Assembly (NCBI GenBank): GCA_047967505.1
Contig: CM106538.1
Origin: Dipteris shenzhenensis
Taxonomy: Eukaryota > Polypodiophyta > Polypodiopsida > Gleicheniales
Reading direction: 5' to 3' (one strand)
DNA: 64,000 bases
The notes under the pieces are model-generated. The model saw only the letters and a program-made list of their open reading frames with translations, did no database searches and was not told where the DNA came from. This document shows positions 1 to 11,038 of the stretch, in pieces (within the stretch, counting starts at the first letter, position 1; each line of letters opens with the position of its first letter). A program made the translations under genes and the position numbers.

Positions 1-1490
1 TCTTTGCTATCACAATGCTGCAGTGTGATGTCACCAAGTAACACTCTTTCTCTGATGAAGTGCTCTCTGACATCAATGTGCTTTGTCCTGGAGTGATATA
101 CTGGATTTTTGGCCAATGCTTGAGCCGATTGATTATCACAGTATATTGTTGTTGGCTTTGACTCATCAAAGTAATCTGTTTCTGACAATAGTCTTCTGAG
201 CCATATAGCCTCACATGCACCTATAGTGAGTGCTCTATATTCTGCTTCAGTCGAAGACAAAGAAACAATTGGCTGTTTGTTTGAAAACCATGATATAGCA
301 CCTTGACCAAGGAAAAATGCATATCCCTGTGTCAATCTCCTGGTCTCATGATCTCCAACATAGTCACTATCATAGTATCCATGCAATCGTGGATGACTTC
401 CTCTGTATTCTATCCCAAACTGTCTTGTACCTCTGATGTACCTCAAGACTCTTTTGGCTGCATTCCAATGAGACTGTTTTGGATTTGCCATAAACTATGC
501 TAGTGAGCTTACTGCATAACAAATATCTGGCCGTGTGATTGTCAGATATATAAGAGATCCAATGAGCTGCCTGTAGTATCTATCATTGACTGTAGGCTTT
601 TCTGAATCTTTAGTAAGTTTCAAACTCTGTTCCATGGGAGTGGCTGCAATCTTGCAATCTGCCATATGAAACTTCTTCAGGAGACTGTCAACATACTTGA
701 GCTAACTCATGAATGTGCTATCTGAATCTCTCCAGAACTCAATTCCAAGACAATAGTGCATAAGTCCAAGATCTTTCATGTCAAACTCTGTAGATAAGTC
801 TTCTTTTAATTTTCTGATGAAGCTATCCTTGCTTCCTGTCACAATCAGATCATCTACGTACAAAAGTGCAATAGTAATGTCTTCCCCTTGAACTTGGTAG
901 TAGAGAGTATGATATGCATTGGACTTCATGTATCCCAGATCAGCAAAATACTTGTCAATTCTACTGTACCAACTTCTAGGTGCTTGCTTTAAGCCATAGA
1001 GACTTTTCTTAAAATGGCAAACCTTGTTCTCCTTTCCTGATTCAACATAACCGGCTGGTTGTTGCATGTAGACTTCCTCGTCTAGATAACCATTGAGAAA
1101 TGCATTCTTGACATCGAGCTGATACACATTCCATTTACTGAGTGTTGCTAGTGATATCAAGAACCGTATGGAATCCATCTTTGCTACTGGAGCATAAGTC
1201 TCATCATAATCTTGACCATATTGTTGTGCAAATCCTTTTGCAACTAATCTGGCTTTGTATCTCTGAATACTGCCATCTAGATTATACTTCACTTTGTATA
1301 CCCATTTGTTGGCTATGGCCTTCTTTCCTGGTGGAAGGTCGCATAATTCCCAAGTGTGATTTTTATACAAAGCATCCATTTCTTCATTCATAGCAGTTTG
1401 CCATTCGGGCTTGTCTACTGCATCTTCGAAGTACACTGGCTCTTCTGTAGCCATGATGGTAGTCATAAGAGCATAGTTGGTGGTTTCCAC
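1..1490 (-). pseudogene. Copia A reverse transcriptase and RNase H (partial)
   Basis: The first 262 codons (1490 to 705) give the copia RT domain. It opens with the conserved block around EWQTAMNEEMDAL, continues through KWVYKVKYN and LDVKNAFLNGYLDEEVYM, and holds the catalytic LLYVDDLIVTG motif with the two Asp residues. A TAG at 702-704 stands where element B has CAG. Beyond it the RNase H portion continues to the window edge, with recognisable SNKQP, LSSTEAEYRAL and CDNQSA type segments, so the frame is otherwise mostly readable. It makes no functional enzyme because of the stop and because the reading frame is broken upstream. Confidence 0.9.
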
Positions 1491-1611
1491 CTAAATTGCT
1501 TTGCCTTTCTGAGCATATGTCAATCTGGCTGGTGGTCTGCTTTCCCTAGTAGACCATCTGAGCTACTGTGGCTTTGCTTGGGGTGTTGTTGGCAATTCTT
1601 GCTCTTCTTCA

Positions 1612-3009
1612 TCAACCTTTTGCGGTTGATGGGATCATACAATTTGTATGCTTTGCTTTCTTACTGTAGCCAACCATGATGCATTTGCGTGACTTCGCAT
1701 CCAATTTCTTGCGATGATCATCATGTATGTGGGCATATGCTATGCAACCAAATATGCGGAGATGCCCAATGCGTGGCTTGTGTCCAGTGAATGCTTCATA
1801 AGGAGTCATACCTTGTATCGGTTTGGTAGGAAGCCGATTAAGCAAATAGTTAGCTGTAGCTATTGCTTCTACCCAATACTGATTCATAAGATGCTTTTCA
1901 CTAAGCATTGCTCTAGCACTATCTGCTAAAGTCACATTCTTCCTTTCAGCTCTTGCATTCTGCTGAGGAGTATCTGCACATGTGAATTGTCTTCGAATGC
2001 CATGATTTTTGCAAAAGTTCATGAATGCTGAAGACATGTATTCACCTCCTCTATCTGATCTCATGACCTTAATCTTTCTACCTGTCTGGTTTTCTACCAT
2101 GGCTTTGAATTCTTGAAATCTGGAAAACACTTCAGATTTCTCTTTCAGAAAGTAGACCCAACATTGATATCTGCTGTAGTCGTCGATGAAAGTCAAGTAG
2201 TAAAGTGAACCATTGATGCTGCGGGTCTGGGCATAACCCCATACATCTGTATGAATCAAATCAAGAATACCTCGTGCACGAGAGGTACTTCTGACAAAGT
2301 TGGTTCGCTTTTGTTTGCCGAAGCAGCATGCTTCACAAACTTTTCCAAGAAACTGTAGCTTCAGAATCCCAATTGCCATATTCTCATTCGTGAGATCTAA
2401 CAAGTACTTGAAGTTGACATGACCATATCTCTTGTGCCATTTTGCAGATAGTGGCATCTGTTGCATTTGAGCTGACATGGCATGCTTATCTGGTACTGTA
2501 GCTAGCATCCTGTATAAGCGTCCTTCCTTGACAACTTTTGCTACTAGCTGACCTCTTTTGGATTTGTCTCTGATAGTGCATTCATCACCGTCGAAGATGA
2601 CTTTGTAGTTGTGTTCCGTCATTTGACCTACTGACAAAAGGTTCTTGCTGAGCTTCGGAACATAGAGCACATCTTTGACTAATCCTTTTGTACCAGTGAA
2701 ATTGTTAATAGGGATAACACCTGTCCCTTGAACTAGATTCGGTGTATTGTCTGCTGTGTAGATGACATTTTTCTATCCTTCCAATGGCTTCATTTCTGTG
2801 AACCATTCCTGATGATTTGTCATATGAGATGATGCACCACTATCGATGTACCAAGGTTCCTGTTCCACTTGGTCGACTTGATAGCTGAAATCCTCTTTGG
2901 GATTGAAATCAGTGTCTAGGTGCATTGTATCAGTCTGATGCAATTCCTCACTTGCAAGAAACATATTGCCATGTTCATTTGCAAAATGACTGTGACTAGA
3001 ATGTCCACC
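1612..3009 (-). pseudogene. Copia A protease and integrase
   Basis: The retropepsin active site WYIDSGASSHMTN lies near 2800-2850. A TAG at 2773-2775 follows it (CAG in B). The integrase has the copia zinc-binding pattern (KRYGHVNFKYL then CEACCFGK) and the catalytic core: DVWGYA, then DRGGEY, then an Asn-Ala-rich version of the PQQNGxAERKN block, here PQQNARAERKN. The frame ends with junk near 1655. One base is missing there relative to B, and about 105 bp present in B (58121-58223) is deleted at about 1622. Normally these enzymes mature the particle and insert cDNA into the host genome. Confidence 0.88.
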
Positions 3010-4059
3010 ACGATGATTTCCTCTTCCTCGGGAATTCCCTCGATTACTGCTGGATTGACCGCCTTGGTCGTACTGCTTCTTGCGGCAATCTCTTTCATAG
3101 TGTCCAAACTTGTGACAGTAGTTGCACTGGATGTTTGACACATTGGTGGATGCATTCCCTCGTCCTTGAAATCTTCCTCGATTGGAATGATTTCCTCTTT
3201 GCTGATTTTGATGTTGCTGAGGATGATGCTGATGCTGATGCTGATTTTGACTTTGATTTTGTTGATGATGACCACTTTTCTGATATGATCTACCTCTGTT
3301 TCTACCTTTGCCTCTGCTTCTATCTGAAGCTATGAATGCCTAATCATTAGAATGACCTTTACGTGCTTGAATGGCCTGAGTCTTGAGTTCTTCACCAAGT
3401 AGAACTGACTGAAGTTCTTCCAGTGTTGGAATTTGCCGTTGGATGGCAATACTCTGGACTAGATTCTCATATTCTTCTCCTAGTCCATTCAGGATTACTT
3501 GAACCATTTCTGTGGGATTCATAGTCTCTCATGCTGCTGCAAGTTGATTGTTGTAGTCTTTGATGCGAAGTACATAAGCATGACCGGTTTCACTGCTGTT
3601 GCGGAAACTCTGGTTGATCTGGTTTCTCAGGGTGAGAATCCTGGATGTGTTCTTGGACTCGTAGAGAGCTGTGAACATATCCCATGCTTCTTTTGATGTC
3701 TTGACTGTGTTGAGCTGTCCTAGCATGACATCTTGCACATTCTGCTTGATCAGGTGATAGGCATACTTGTCTTTCTTATCCCATTCTGATTGAGCTCGGG
3801 CAATGGCAGGATCTGCTACTGGTGCGAAAACTGTTTGTGTAGTTGTAGATCCCGATGTAGATCCCGTTGCTGGTGTTGTGACAACAGATGGAGTAGAGCT
3901 ACTGATGGCTGGATCGGCCAATGGTCTAGGTATAGATCCATCGACATACTCCCATTTGTCCTGAAGCACAAGAATGGTCTCCATTCGGTATTTCCATGTA
4001 TCGTAATTGGAGTTGTCTAACTTAGCAGATGCCTCCAGATTGAGGTTGCTAGTCGACAT
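3010..4059 (-). pseudogene. Copia A gag
   Basis: Capsid/nucleocapsid precursor of copia type. The start at 4059 is chosen because the protein begins MSTSNLNLEASAKLD followed by the NYDTWKYRMETIL block typical of UBN2-class gag, while the longer upstream reading is leader. The order is capsid domain, a Gln/Asn/His-rich linker, then a CCHC zinc knuckle (CNYCHKFGHYERDC, about 3085-3126). Stops: TGA at 3529-3531 (GGA in B) and TAG at 3340-3342 (CAG in B). All of it stays in one frame with the protease below, so gag and pol were originally a single open frame. Confidence 0.9.
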
Positions 4060-6672
4060 GGTGCAAACAATGTACTCAAAAAGTGTCCTGAAAAACTCTG
4101 TATGAATCAACTGCAAATACACTGAAGATGCCAAGTGAAACCTCTGTACCGTCGGTGAAGATAGAACTGCAGTATATAAAATGTGATCTGTGTTACAAGG
4201 CTTGTGGCAATGATGCCGAGAATAGCCAAGAGGCTTTACAAGTCCGAAAATGATGTGCACGATGCCGTGAGATAGCCGAATAGGCTTTACAATGGTGGCA
4301 TGTGTGTGTGAAATCAAATGATATCTGCCCACTGAATCAATCTGCAATGCCTCTGAACTCTGAAGTCTGCTCACTGAACTAATGAACGTAAGGTTTCAGG
4401 TAATGTAATGATGTGAAATCGGATGTGAGCGTATGGACTGACTCCGAGTAGGTACTAGTCGGGAATTTCGGGCATGGCTTAGATTGGCAACTTGGGGAAA
4501 TTCAAAGCGTCCCCTCTATGGCGATCTAGTCTACTCTGATCTAGATCTAAACCAACCGTCGATCGATGAAAGAACAGCAAATAATTCCTTTTCTTTTGTT
4601 CTTTTTAAGTGCTGGGTCAGATGCGTCGATGTAGAGGCAAATGTGCGTGAAGGAAGTGGTTTTGTCGGCGAGGCTCAAATGTGAGTGTAACTTGCACCAA
4701 AGTGTGCACATGACGTGACGAGCGCGTAGAGCACGAAAAAACGAGCAACTTTCCTTTTTGGAGCACCCTCAAATTCTTCCTGGATCAAGAGATATGACTT
4801 GATCTAGGTGGAGGGGCAAAAGGAGTGCAAATGGTGCTCAATGATGATGTGTCACTGTGAGTCACATGCAGTGATGATGTGGCACTGTGCTTAGCAAGAG
4901 GTGTGCCAGTGAAGCTCTGTGCTGAGGTGGCAGGAGTGTGCACATGAGTGTGTGCACAGTGTGCCTGGCAAGAGACTGTGCCTGCAGAGGGTCAGTGCTG
5001 ACTGGACTCTGCTGAGGTGGCATAGATGATGTCAGCAGGGTGACGTGGCAATGTTGATGTGGCACTGATGATGTGTCCTTGATGACATGGCATAGGTGAT
5101 GTGGCTGATGATGTGGTAGGTGACATGGCAGTCGGTGATGACGTGGCAATCAGTGATGACGTGGCAGTCGATGATGACATGGCACTCGGTGATGACGTGG
5201 TAGTCGGTGATGATGTGGCCGTCGATGATGACATGGTAGTCGATGATGATGTGGCAGTCGGCGATGACGTGGTAGTCGATGATGACATGGTCGTCGATGA
5301 TGACGTGGCAGTCGATGATGACATGGCAATCGGTGATGACATGGCCGTGTGGATAGGTTGATGATGTGGCAATGGTGACATGGCCAAATGACATGGCAAT
5401 GGATAAGATGAGGTTGCCACGTGTCGATAGAAGGCCTACCGGAATATTTTGAGGTGCTGACGGAATCTTTAAGATTCCGTCATCTTCTTCGTCGTCGGCC
5501 GTTTGGAGGCGAGCTTCAAGAGACTTATTGAGGAGCAGCGCGGGTAGCGAGGGAGCTCGCAGAGAGGAGCCGTCGGTGCTGGCGCTGGAGTGTTGACAGG
5601 AGCTCTCAGAGTCCGTTGGCATAAAGTCGGCCGTCAGGTGGCACAACCTTACCTTTGGAGCTTTAGTTGGCCGTGATTAATATTGGAGGATCTGTTGCAG
5701 GGTCGCCTTGGTGACCCGTCGGTGGGCTGGCCGTAGGAACCGTAGGCCGATGGCGATGATCGTCGTTGGCGTATCTTCTCCTGCAGGTCTAGCTTGCAGA
5801 GCCCGTAGGTGGAGCCAAGGCAGAGAAGGCGCAATCCGTCGAGGGAGCCGAAGATGCACGTAGGAAGCTGCTAGTCGTTCGGATGGAGGCTTGTAGGAGG
5901 CGTCGAGAGCTGTTTGAGCCTTGTAGACAGGTTGGCGATGGTGGAGCTCGTGGCTTGAGCCTTGCACAGTTCGTTGGAGTCTTTCGTGAAAGGGTCCGTC
6001 GTGCAATCAGAGTCTGCATTGGAGCAACGTTCGTTTGGAGCTAGGAGGTCCGTTGACGTAGGAGCGGCTGTCGTTGTAGGCTATATGGAGCTTCGTTAGA
6101 GACTACATTTGGAGGTCGAGGCGCCTTTTGTCGAGTCTGCTGTTGCAGTCATTAGGCTTGCTGCTGCTGCTCTTTAGTTGCCGAACGATCATTGTAGCTT
6201 GGCGCTAACTCGAGGTTGTTGTCTGAGTTGCAAGCTTTGGTCGTTGGATACTAAAGGTAGTCGATGCAGAGGAGCTACTCCCAGAGACCTAGTCAAACCT
6301 TATACAAAACCTTTCTCTTGTTGCAGGACTCTTTCCCTCTTGAGAATCTCAAATAAAATTCTCCAATAAAGTGACACTCACACTCTCTATCACAAAGTAG
6401 TTCTCACAATATCACAGAAGGAAATGAGGTCTCTCTCTTCGAAAGAGAAGAATAACTTTCACTCTCACGGAAGAATGAATGGAATAGAGAGTCGAATGAA
6501 TCTCTCAATGAAAAACTCTCACAAAATAAATGGATGGAAATTCCTCTCAAATGGACGGATGAAGATCTCTCACCGGAAGTGGACTCTCACGGAGAACACT
6601 CAAGAGAACTCTCAATCTCACAATCTCTCTCACACTCTCAAGAATCTCAATGTCTCAGCGGAAGACAAGGAA
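4060..6672 (-). other. Long untranslated leader of copia A
   Basis: About 2.6 kb separates the primer site from gag, far longer than the usual few hundred bases of a copia leader. The LTR-proximal part (about 6430-6672) and the gag-proximal part (about 4060-5040) match element B. The middle (about 5370-6400) does not match B convincingly. Open stretches exist in the middle, but they are not conserved with B and I do not treat them as genes. Confidence 0.75.
5119..5352. repeat. 18-bp minisatellite, 13 units, in copia A leader
   Basis: Thirteen units in perfect 18-bp register, of type GATGACGTGGCAGTCGAT, the last partly decayed. Several units keep TGACGTGG, a bZIP-type ACGT core; others have TGACATGG, a CpG decay product. 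Element B has only a shorter-unit, degenerate relative of this array at about 54560-54740. Confidence 0.92.
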
Positions 6673-6684
6673 GCTCTGATACCA
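6673..6684 (-). other. Primer-binding site of copia A
   Basis: On the minus strand TGGTATCAGAGC directly abuts the LTR end. It is the standard plant copia site complementary to the 3' end of initiator tRNA-Met. Confidence 0.92.
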
Positions 6685-6941
6685 TGACAAAATATGGAGA
6701 GGGGAGAGGAGAAGAGTGGAGATAAGGAGAGAGGGCACAGCTAGAGAGCACACCACAAATGACTAACTGTACACTAGATTTAGTTGAAAAAATAGAATAT
6801 ATACAAACCCTTTTAGGGTTAGGGTTAGGGGATCTAACCCTTTCCTTTATAGCACTCTATAAGGTTAGTGCTATGCACATATGATCACGTGATGGTGCTA
6901 TGCACACATGATCACATGATGTTGAGCGTGAACTCTCAACA
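6685..6941 (-). repeat. 5' LTR of copia A (257 bp)
   Basis: Begins TGTTGAGAG and ends GTCA on the minus strand, and matches the two 257-bp LTRs of element B. U3 carries two tandem 27-bp units with a palindromic G-box CACGTG (6886-6891), then a TATAAAGG box and CCCTAACCCTAA telo-box-like sequence. Confidence 0.93.
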
Positions 6942-7108
6942 CTTAACGAAATGGAGAGAGCAGAGAGAGACGAGGGAATGTAATCACAATGGAAGAATGA
7001 GAGTATGCTAGGGGATGCATGAGCAAGGTCGGTATATAGAATGTTATGCATAAGTTAGGGCTCTCAACAATTTAGATTGCTTATTTAATTGACTTTTTCT
7101 TGGTGTAG

Positions 7109-7891
7109 TGTACTATGTTCAATGCTATATGGTGTGAGGGCAAGCATTTTCGAACACAACGGATTGATGATAAGAGAAACACATAAGATTGCGGCGTCAT
7201 TGCTAGCTTTGAGAGAGCCAATGGAACCATGGATGATTATTGTGGCAAAATCCAAGATATTATTAAGCTTGACTTTCGACGCTTCTTTGTGTATGTTTTG
7301 GATGTAAAGTGGTTTAAGGATGTGGTGAAAAGAGACCCTAATGCAACAATCAAACGCCATGCAAGTGGCTTTATAACTATTGACTCAATAAAGTTTTGAC
7401 AAAGTAAGAACACACTAGTACTACCGTAACAATGTGAACAGATATTGTACACATATAAAAATACTCACTTTTAAATATTTGATACCTTCGATGCAAGGAA
7501 AATAACATGATTGTATTTGTGTTTGAATTAGGTTGTCTATCAACGAATGGTAGATAGTAATAGGTGGTGGAATGTCATACCTATTACGCTACGTTCCAAA
7601 GTGATGTATAGTACATTTACTAATATAGAACGTATGGAGGATGATCATGGCCATGAAGGTGACGATGCCCATGATACGAGAGAGGAGGATGATCATGAGA
7701 TAGGAGATATAGATATTGAGGCCATTACCCATGAGGACAAGCGTACCATTAGTGATGCTGATTTAGATGAGCACATGAGTAGCACAAGTAGTAGTGGGTT
7801 GAATGTATTTGTAGATCTCAACACTGGTTTGGATTTTGAAGTAAATAGTTTGGCAAAGCTTGATCTCATTAAGGATGAGATTGAATCGTAG
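7109..7891 (+). pseudogene. CACTA (En/Spm) transposon remnant, DUF4216-like
   Basis: From 7109, just after a pyrimidine-rich AG acceptor, the frame reads like the C-terminal DUF4216 region of plant CACTA TNP2 proteins: FRTQRIDD, then DCGVIASF, then DDYCGKIQDIIKLDF and YVLDVKWF. It is interrupted by TAA at 7184-7186, by TGA at 7397-7399 and by further stops. After a probable intron (about 7441-7531), VVYQRMVDSNRWWNVIP continues the family pattern and the frame runs into an acidic, Asp/Glu/His-rich tail ending at 7891. No TNP2 catalytic part lies upstream, because copia A ends at 6941. The identification rests on remembered family pattern; the gene is certainly broken. Confidence 0.62.
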
Positions 7892-8114
7892 CCCATCATT
7901 GATATTGACAAAACTATTTTACATATTGTCTCATTTTCCTCATCTCACTTAATTTTTATATATGTGGGTTTGCTAAAAAGCATTGATATTTTTGTTAAAA
8001 TTACGTACTTTGGTAATCATGGGCAATGTTTGAAAATTAGCAGCGATGTACATTTATCAGCTTGCACCAAAATCTCACTTTCTGTATTCTCTGTTTTGCA
8101 TCTAAATCTGTGTC

Positions 8115-8245
8115 TAATTCATAGTGCAGACACGTTAATAGACGCACTATTAGACACGTCCATATTTTTGCTATTCTAGCAACGCCTATAGACACACCCA
8201 CTATTTTGCGCGTCTATAGTTGCTTTGTCTTGTTGTGGAAGTAGC
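8115..8245. repeat. Possible CACTA subterminal repeat zone
   Basis: Clustered short repeats around AGACACGT, AGACGCACTA, CTATAGACACACC and GCGCGTCTATAG sit 0.2-0.35 kb beyond the DUF4216 remnant and end near TTGTCTTGTTGTGG. CACTA elements usually carry such subterminal repeats before a TAGTG end. No clean terminal inverted repeat was found. Confidence 0.33.
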
Positions 8246-9512
8246 ACACTAGCTACTTCCCTTTTTACAGACTAGGGAGAGTTAATGTATCCATTGAAGC
8301 ACTACAATAATGTGCATTTACAAATCTTGATTCCCACCATAGATAGGAATAACAAGTCCTAAATGCTAACCTCATGCAAACTAACTGACTAAAGACTTTT
8401 CAAGAGCATATATGGTGCACCTTTTGACTCTATATTCAAGATTTGCACTTTAAAATGCATTTACTTTTGAAAGCTAAGTCTCTTTGTCTTAAGGAATGGA
8501 AGGCTAGAAAATGCCTTTAAAACCTTACCTGGTCTTACTAAAATGAGTGAATGAAGGAGAAACCTCTTTTTGACATGTAGGAGGCTCCTTCAGTATGTAG
8601 ACATGAGTGCCATCAAGTAGCCTTTGCACATTTGAAGTGCCAAGCAGCGGTGATGCTTGCAATAGAAGACCCTATTATCTTAACCTTGGCCTGATAGCTC
8701 CCCATTAAATGTGAGCCTAATGTGAGTGGCACTAAGTGTCAATGTTATGTGACTTGATCTTGACACCTTTTATATAAATTCAAGAATAGCTTGTAACATG
8801 AAGGCTCTAAATACTAATGGGGGTAAAACCAAGTATGCAGAGTTTAACATACAAATACAATAAGATGCCATCAGAATAGTTTGGCCTTCTTTGTGTTTGT
8901 TTCTCTTTTAAGGGAAAGCATGGTGATCTCCATAGAGGACTGATTTCCATAGAGAACACGAATACACTTAGGGCATGGAGGCACTTTCAAAGGTAGTTTA
9001 AAGCTGCCCCACGATTTAGGTTATCACTTGGATTTGCAAAACAATGCCAAGTAGCTGGAAAAATCTATAGATCGATCCACTTACATTCCTCTCATGCGGA
9101 CGTATGATCACTGGGCATTGTATCAGTGTGCGCATCGTCTAGTACTCGTGGCCCCTGGCCTGCTTCCGCTCTCCATCACATTCATAGATCGTTCAAGCAC
9201 TGAAACCAGAGCATGACAAACATAGATTCGGCAGCACTTGTATGAAACAAACATTTTCTTGTACTGAAGGAACTGTTAGTCTTACGATGGCTGAAAGCCT
9301 GAATATACGAAAGTTCTTTCAATGATATTGTATCTGGAAATACGTTTTCTGTAGAGTACGAAGATTAATGATCAGACCTTTGATAATGTAGCTGATCAGT
9401 CTGTCAACATGATTATGTCATTACATCTTCCAACTTCGTGCTGGGTATGGAAAGACAGTCCAGATTCTTCAAACAGTAACCCTGCGGACAGCTTTACCAG
9501 CTTCTAATTGTG
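8246..9512. other. Intergenic, downstream of the HSF gene
   Basis: No convincing coding sequence, RNA gene or repeat family seen. The part next to 9513 should include the 3' UTR of the minus-strand heat-shock factor gene; no poly(A) site was assigned. Confidence 0.6.
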
Positions 9513-11038
9513 TTATCTTTCATTATGGGACGGCCCAACACTCAACCATGGAGTATCCTGCCTCGAAAGAGGTGTTCTTTCAACATCTAACTGTGTGCCA
9601 ACCGGAGATGATCGCCTTTGAAGAGATTTACTACCGTCGGGGCTGGGTGAGGGTTGCTGGTCTTCCGAATCCCAACCTACGCTTGGCTTCTGTCTCTTCT
9701 TTCCCTGTAGTGAAACTCCGAAAAGTTTTACAGGGCCTTTCTCCTCCACAATATCCTGAACAATCAGCTCACTGCCGCTGGCACCTAATCTACCGCCGTC
9801 CAGAAAACCTTCTTTCGAGGTACATGCCCCTGAAACTGAGGCCGAAGAGATTCCGCCCACTAAAGGCAAATAGCCATCTGGTTCGCTTGCACTCTGCTTG
9901 GGTCGTGGCAAAGCAAGCATGGGAAGTACAGTTCTTGGCATGGATATTGGCTTTGGGGGGCATGAAACAACACATGATGCGTTTCCTTTTATATGAGCAT
10001 CAGAAGAAACGTCGACCAGATCGTCCCTCCTTATTGCCGTACTGATCGTTTCAATTCTGTCCCGTAAAGCTGGCGGTGTGGCTCCTTGTAGCATTAGAGG
10101 CCCAACAGTTCCGTTCCACTGATATGCTGCCCTCGAAGCTTCTTGACATGGAATCCTTGCATGTTGCTGAACGAAAATGACAGCGTCATTATACCACTTC
10201 TTTAGGCGAGATAATTCATATGCCAGCACAGTATTATCTCTTCTTAATCTTTCATTCTCATCGGACAAAGAAAGTGCTGCGTTGTAGCAGCTTATCCCAC
10301 TAGCGCAAGACGAGATTGGGGATGACAAAGGAGACCAAGGGCGTTCTTCAGCTGAACTAGACGGCGAAGACCGGCTTGTAGCTTGGCTTTGCGATGACTT
10401 TCGCCTATGGATTTCGCTTAGCAGATGTTTCTGTCCTTTTCTGAAGTAATCATTCGCGAACTCCCAACGATCCGGTACGACCTTCCTGAAGCCCTGCACG
10501 AAGAGCCGAATATCTCATCAGATCACAATCTACTTGCAGATCCAAGGCTTTCTAAGAGCACGCATATTCTGAGCAATCCAACCCTCTCTGACAAGAATCA
10601 TGATGTCCGTCAAACATAGAATTGCTACCTTAAACGGTTTTGTTAAAGTTTCACCGCAGCTTTCACGTGTTATCATACGAGTTTGTCTAGATAAAGCTCA
10701 CAACATACACGGAAAAGATCCTGAGCGCAACGAACCTAATTTCTGGGAGCAAGTTTCTGGCAAATATGAGACTCAAGGATGGGAGGCCTTACGTATGTAT
10801 TAAGTTGCCGAACAAAACTGGAGAAATTGTTATGTTTAAAGAAATTCGGAAGCACATCCCTTGCAAACTCTGGTGGCCGCCAGACGACGAACGTTGTCTC
10901 ATCCTCATTCCATGAAACTATATGATCAGTGGCAGGATCATCTACGAGCTGGTACGTTTTCGTAAGAAACGGGGCGGGTACCGAGCGGTGGGCGTCGAGG
11001 TCAAGGAAACCTTCGAACGGATCGAAACTGAGCGCCAT
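9513..11038 (-). CDS. HSFB: Heat-shock transcription factor, class B
   Basis: Two exons, 11038-10793 and 10493-9513, join in phase 0 across a 299-bp GT-AG intron (10494-10792) to give 408 residues. The intron falls between Tyr82 and Gly83 of the DNA-binding domain, the conserved HSF position. Residues about 20-113 form that domain: [30 protein letters not shown], then [15 protein letters not shown]. Residues about 155-195 carry a short heptad HR-A/B region without the class A insertion, for trimerisation. Residues 338-344 are KLFGVSL, the class B repressor motif, followed by a basic nuclear signal KKRQK (347-351). No class A AHA activator motif is evident. It should be a nuclear protein binding GAA/TTC elements, mostly as repressor or co-regulator. 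The start has G at +4. No stops or frameshifts are seen, so this is probably a live gene. Confidence 0.95.

Larger units (their letters stand above)
1..6941 (-). mobile_element. Ty1/copia retrotransposon A, 3' end outside window
   Basis: Minus-strand copia element read from its 5' LTR at 6685-6941 leftwards through primer site, long leader, gag, protease, integrase, reverse transcriptase and part of RNase H. Base 1 aligns with about 59833 of element B, so only the last stretch of RNase H, the purine tract and the 3' LTR lie outside. The domain order gag-PR-IN-RT-RH is the copia order. The copy is dead: it has in-frame stops, a frameshift near 1655 and a deletion near 1622. The bases next to the 5' LTR (CTTAA, 6942-6946) would be one half of the target duplication but cannot be matched here. 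Same family as B, inverted relative to it. Confidence 0.93.

Noticed and set aside
4484-4684. Conserved 66-codon frame also found near 55.1-55.3 kb, looking like a shared gene
   Set aside because: It lies antisense in the leader of both copia A and B; conservation reflects element homology, not a separate gene.
5032-5646. 204-codon frame in the copia A leader
   Set aside because: Largely the 18-bp minisatellite, whose unit length is a multiple of three and so stays open; no counterpart in B.
6817-6840. Telomeric repeat in the copia A/B LTRs
   Set aside because: Only two to three CCTAA units next to the TATA box in every LTR copy; a promoter-type telo-box fits better.
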